The notes under the pieces are model-generated. The model did not search any database. It was not told where the DNA came from and saw only the letters and a program-made list of their open reading frames with translations. The translations under genes were made by a program, and so were the position numbers. From contig LKUH01000235.1 in the NCBI GenBank assembly GCA_001412425.1, positions 1 through 6,619 of the forward strand: a DNA stretch of 6,619 bases, in the 5' to 3' direction. Shown here piece by piece: positions 5,615-6,619 of the stretch (position 1 is its first letter; each line of letters starts with the position of its first letter). Source of the DNA: Candidatus Cloacimonas sp. SDB (GTDB lineage Bacteria; Cloacimonadota; Cloacimonadia; Cloacimonadales; TCS61).

Positions 5615-6619
5615 TTGATTTAAATGATATTTCTTTGGGGAGAACAATACTTGTCACAGGAGGCGTGGGATCTATAGGCAAAGAATTGGTAAAGAAAATG
5701 CTTGATGATGAAGAGACAACAGTCAGAGTGCTTGATACTAATGAAACTGGGTTATTCGATTTATCCCAGGAAATTAAAAACGACAGAATTAGGCTTTTTA
5801 TTGGCGATATAAGAGATAAAGATCGTTTAAATCGTGCATTTGAAAATGTTGACGTTGTGTTTCATGCAGCTGCATTAAAGCATGTGCCTCTATGTGAATA
5901 TAATCCATTTGAAGCCGTTATGACGAATATAATCGGAACACAAAATGTTCTTTCCGCAGCGTTGGATAATAGAGTGAAAAAAGTGATATTTATTAGCACT
6001 GATAAAGCGGTAAATCCAACAAATGTAATGGGGGCAACAAAATTACTTGCTGAAAGATTGACAATTTCTACCAGTCATTATCGAGGCTTTCGCGATACTA
6101 TTTTTTGTTGCGTTCGATTTGGAAATGTGCTCAATTCACGTGGTTCAGTTATTCCTTTGTTTCAGCAGCAAATTGCGAATGGAGGCCCCATCACAGTAAC
6201 CCATCCTGAGATGACCCGGTTCATTATGAGTATTCCGAATGCCGTCGATTTGATTCTAAAAGCAGCAAAGATCTCCTCCGGTGGAGAGATCTTCATTCTT
6301 AAAATGCCAGCAGTAAGGATTATTGATCTGGCAGAAGTGATGATTCAAAAATATGCGCCCTTGTTCGGCTTTGATACAAATGATATAGAAATTGAAATCA
6401 TTGGAAAGAGACCCGGAGAGAAAATGCATGAAGAACTATTAACGGAATATGAATCTGAGTTTACGTATGAAAACGAAGAGATGTTTATTACATATTCTCC
6501 ACATTATTTCTCGAATAAAATTCAAAAAAATCAAAATCCAGAAGGTTTTGTAAAGATACGAAATAATTCATATTGTTCTAAAGGTGCAGATTTACTTTCG
6601 AAATCTAATATTAAAAAAA
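5611..6619 (+). CDS. Soluble CapD/PglF-type NDP-HexNAc 4,6-dehydratase (extended SDR), 3' end missing
   Basis: Expected to convert UDP-GlcNAc (or a related NDP-HexNAc) to the 4-keto-6-deoxy sugar, the entry step of the pathway in this cluster. There are 336 codons to the window edge with no stop. The C-terminal sequence (near SKGADLLSKSNIKK) resembles the usual end of the family, so probably only a few to a few tens of residues are missing. The NAD(P)-binding motif TGGVGSIG is at 16-23, with an acidic Asp42 after the second strand. AAALKHVP is at 86-93, the active-site STDKAVNP at 129-136 and MGATK at 140-144. RFGNVLNSRGSV starts at 169 and GKRPGEKMHEE at 265-275. The usual SDR Tyr of YxxxK is Met140, as in the WbpM/PglF/CapD type rather than PseB. 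It lacks the N-terminal membrane region of WbpM and PglF. The ATG overlaps the aminotransferase stop and has a good GGAG site. Confidence 0.88.
   Translation, partial: MIDLNDISLGRTILVTGGVGSIGKELVKKMLDDEETTVRVLDTNETGLFDLSQEIKNDRIRLFIGDIRDKDRLNRAFENVDVVFHAAALKHVPLCEYNPFEAVMTNIIGTQNVLSAALDNRVKKVIFISTDKAVNPTNVMGATKLLAERLTISTSHYRGFRDTIFCCVRFGNVLNSRGSVIPLFQQQIANGGPITVTHPEMTRFIMSIPNAVDLILKAAKISSGGEIFILKMPAVRIIDLAEVMIQKYAPLFGFDTNDIEIEIIGKRPGEKMHEELLTEYESEFTYENEEMFITYSPHYFSNKIQKNQNPEGFVKIRNNSYCSKGADLLSKSNIKK
6268..6293 (+). repeat. Short inverted repeat (hairpin) inside the dehydratase gene
   Basis: The arms AAGATCTC (6268-6275) and GAGATCTT (6286-6293) are perfect complements. After one bulged C, the stem continues with TCC pairing with GGA around a GGT loop, about 11 base pairs in all. 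It lies in codons for the KISSGGEIF segment, so it may be a coincidence of coding sequence. No T-run follows, which argues against a terminator. Confidence 0.45.

Noticed and set aside
5611..6619. Pseudaminic acid assignment (PseB-like dehydratase)
   Set aside because: Met replaces the PseB tyrosine and the acyltransferase is of hexapeptide type rather than GNAT like PseH, so the pseudaminic route is less likely, though not disproved.

Overview
The window is an almost fully coding, single-strand (+) stretch of a surface-glycan locus. It carries most of a nonulosonic acid (sialic-acid-like sugar) pathway plus two candidate glycosyltransferases. All seven genes run left to right. Gene-free gaps are at most 53 bases (1260-1312 and about 3979-4025), and three junctions are overlaps, so this looks like one operon or part of a longer one. 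Both ends are cut: the first gene is open to base 1 and the last is open to base 6619.

Layout: (1) 1-1259, the 3' part of a capsule-synthesis type (KpsC/KpsS-like, GT-B) glycosyltransferase. (2) 1313-2029, a CMP-nonulosonate cytidylyltransferase (NeuA/LegF/PseF family). (3) 2033-2938, a GT-A/GT2-like glycosyltransferase of no recognised subfamily. (4) 2926-3978, a nonulosonate synthase (NeuB/LegI family) with a C-terminal SAF domain. (5) 4026-4487, a left-handed beta-helix (hexapeptide repeat) acyltransferase. (6) 4484-5614, a PLP-dependent DegT/DnrJ/EryC1 sugar aminotransferase. (7) 5611-6619, a soluble CapD/PglF-type NDP-HexNAc 4,6-dehydratase.

Read from right to left, the enzymes follow the expected order of chemistry. 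The dehydratase makes a 4-keto-6-deoxy HexNAc, the aminotransferase adds a 4-amino group, and the acyltransferase acylates it (a UDP-bacillosamine-like intermediate). A hydrolysing 2-epimerase (NeuC/LegG), not present here, would release the 6-deoxy-mannose-type diamino sugar. The synthase then condenses it with phosphoenolpyruvate, the cytidylyltransferase activates it with CTP, and one or both glycosyltransferases transfer it. A hexapeptide-repeat acyltransferase rather than a GNAT (PseH-like) one, and a Met rather than Tyr in the dehydratase active site, favour a legionaminic-type over a pseudaminic-type product. This is inference; the actual sugar is not determined by the sequence.

Organism: the DNA is AT-rich (spot counts of single 60-base lines range from about 25% to 53% GC), uses the standard code, and has GGAG-type ribosome binding sites 7-11 bases before several starts. 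This fits a low-to-moderate GC bacterium or a methanogenic euryarchaeon. Several protein motifs remind me of methanogen glycan loci, but no feature settles the domain of life. I see no RNA genes, CRISPR arrays, insertion sequences, attachment sites or convincing terminators.
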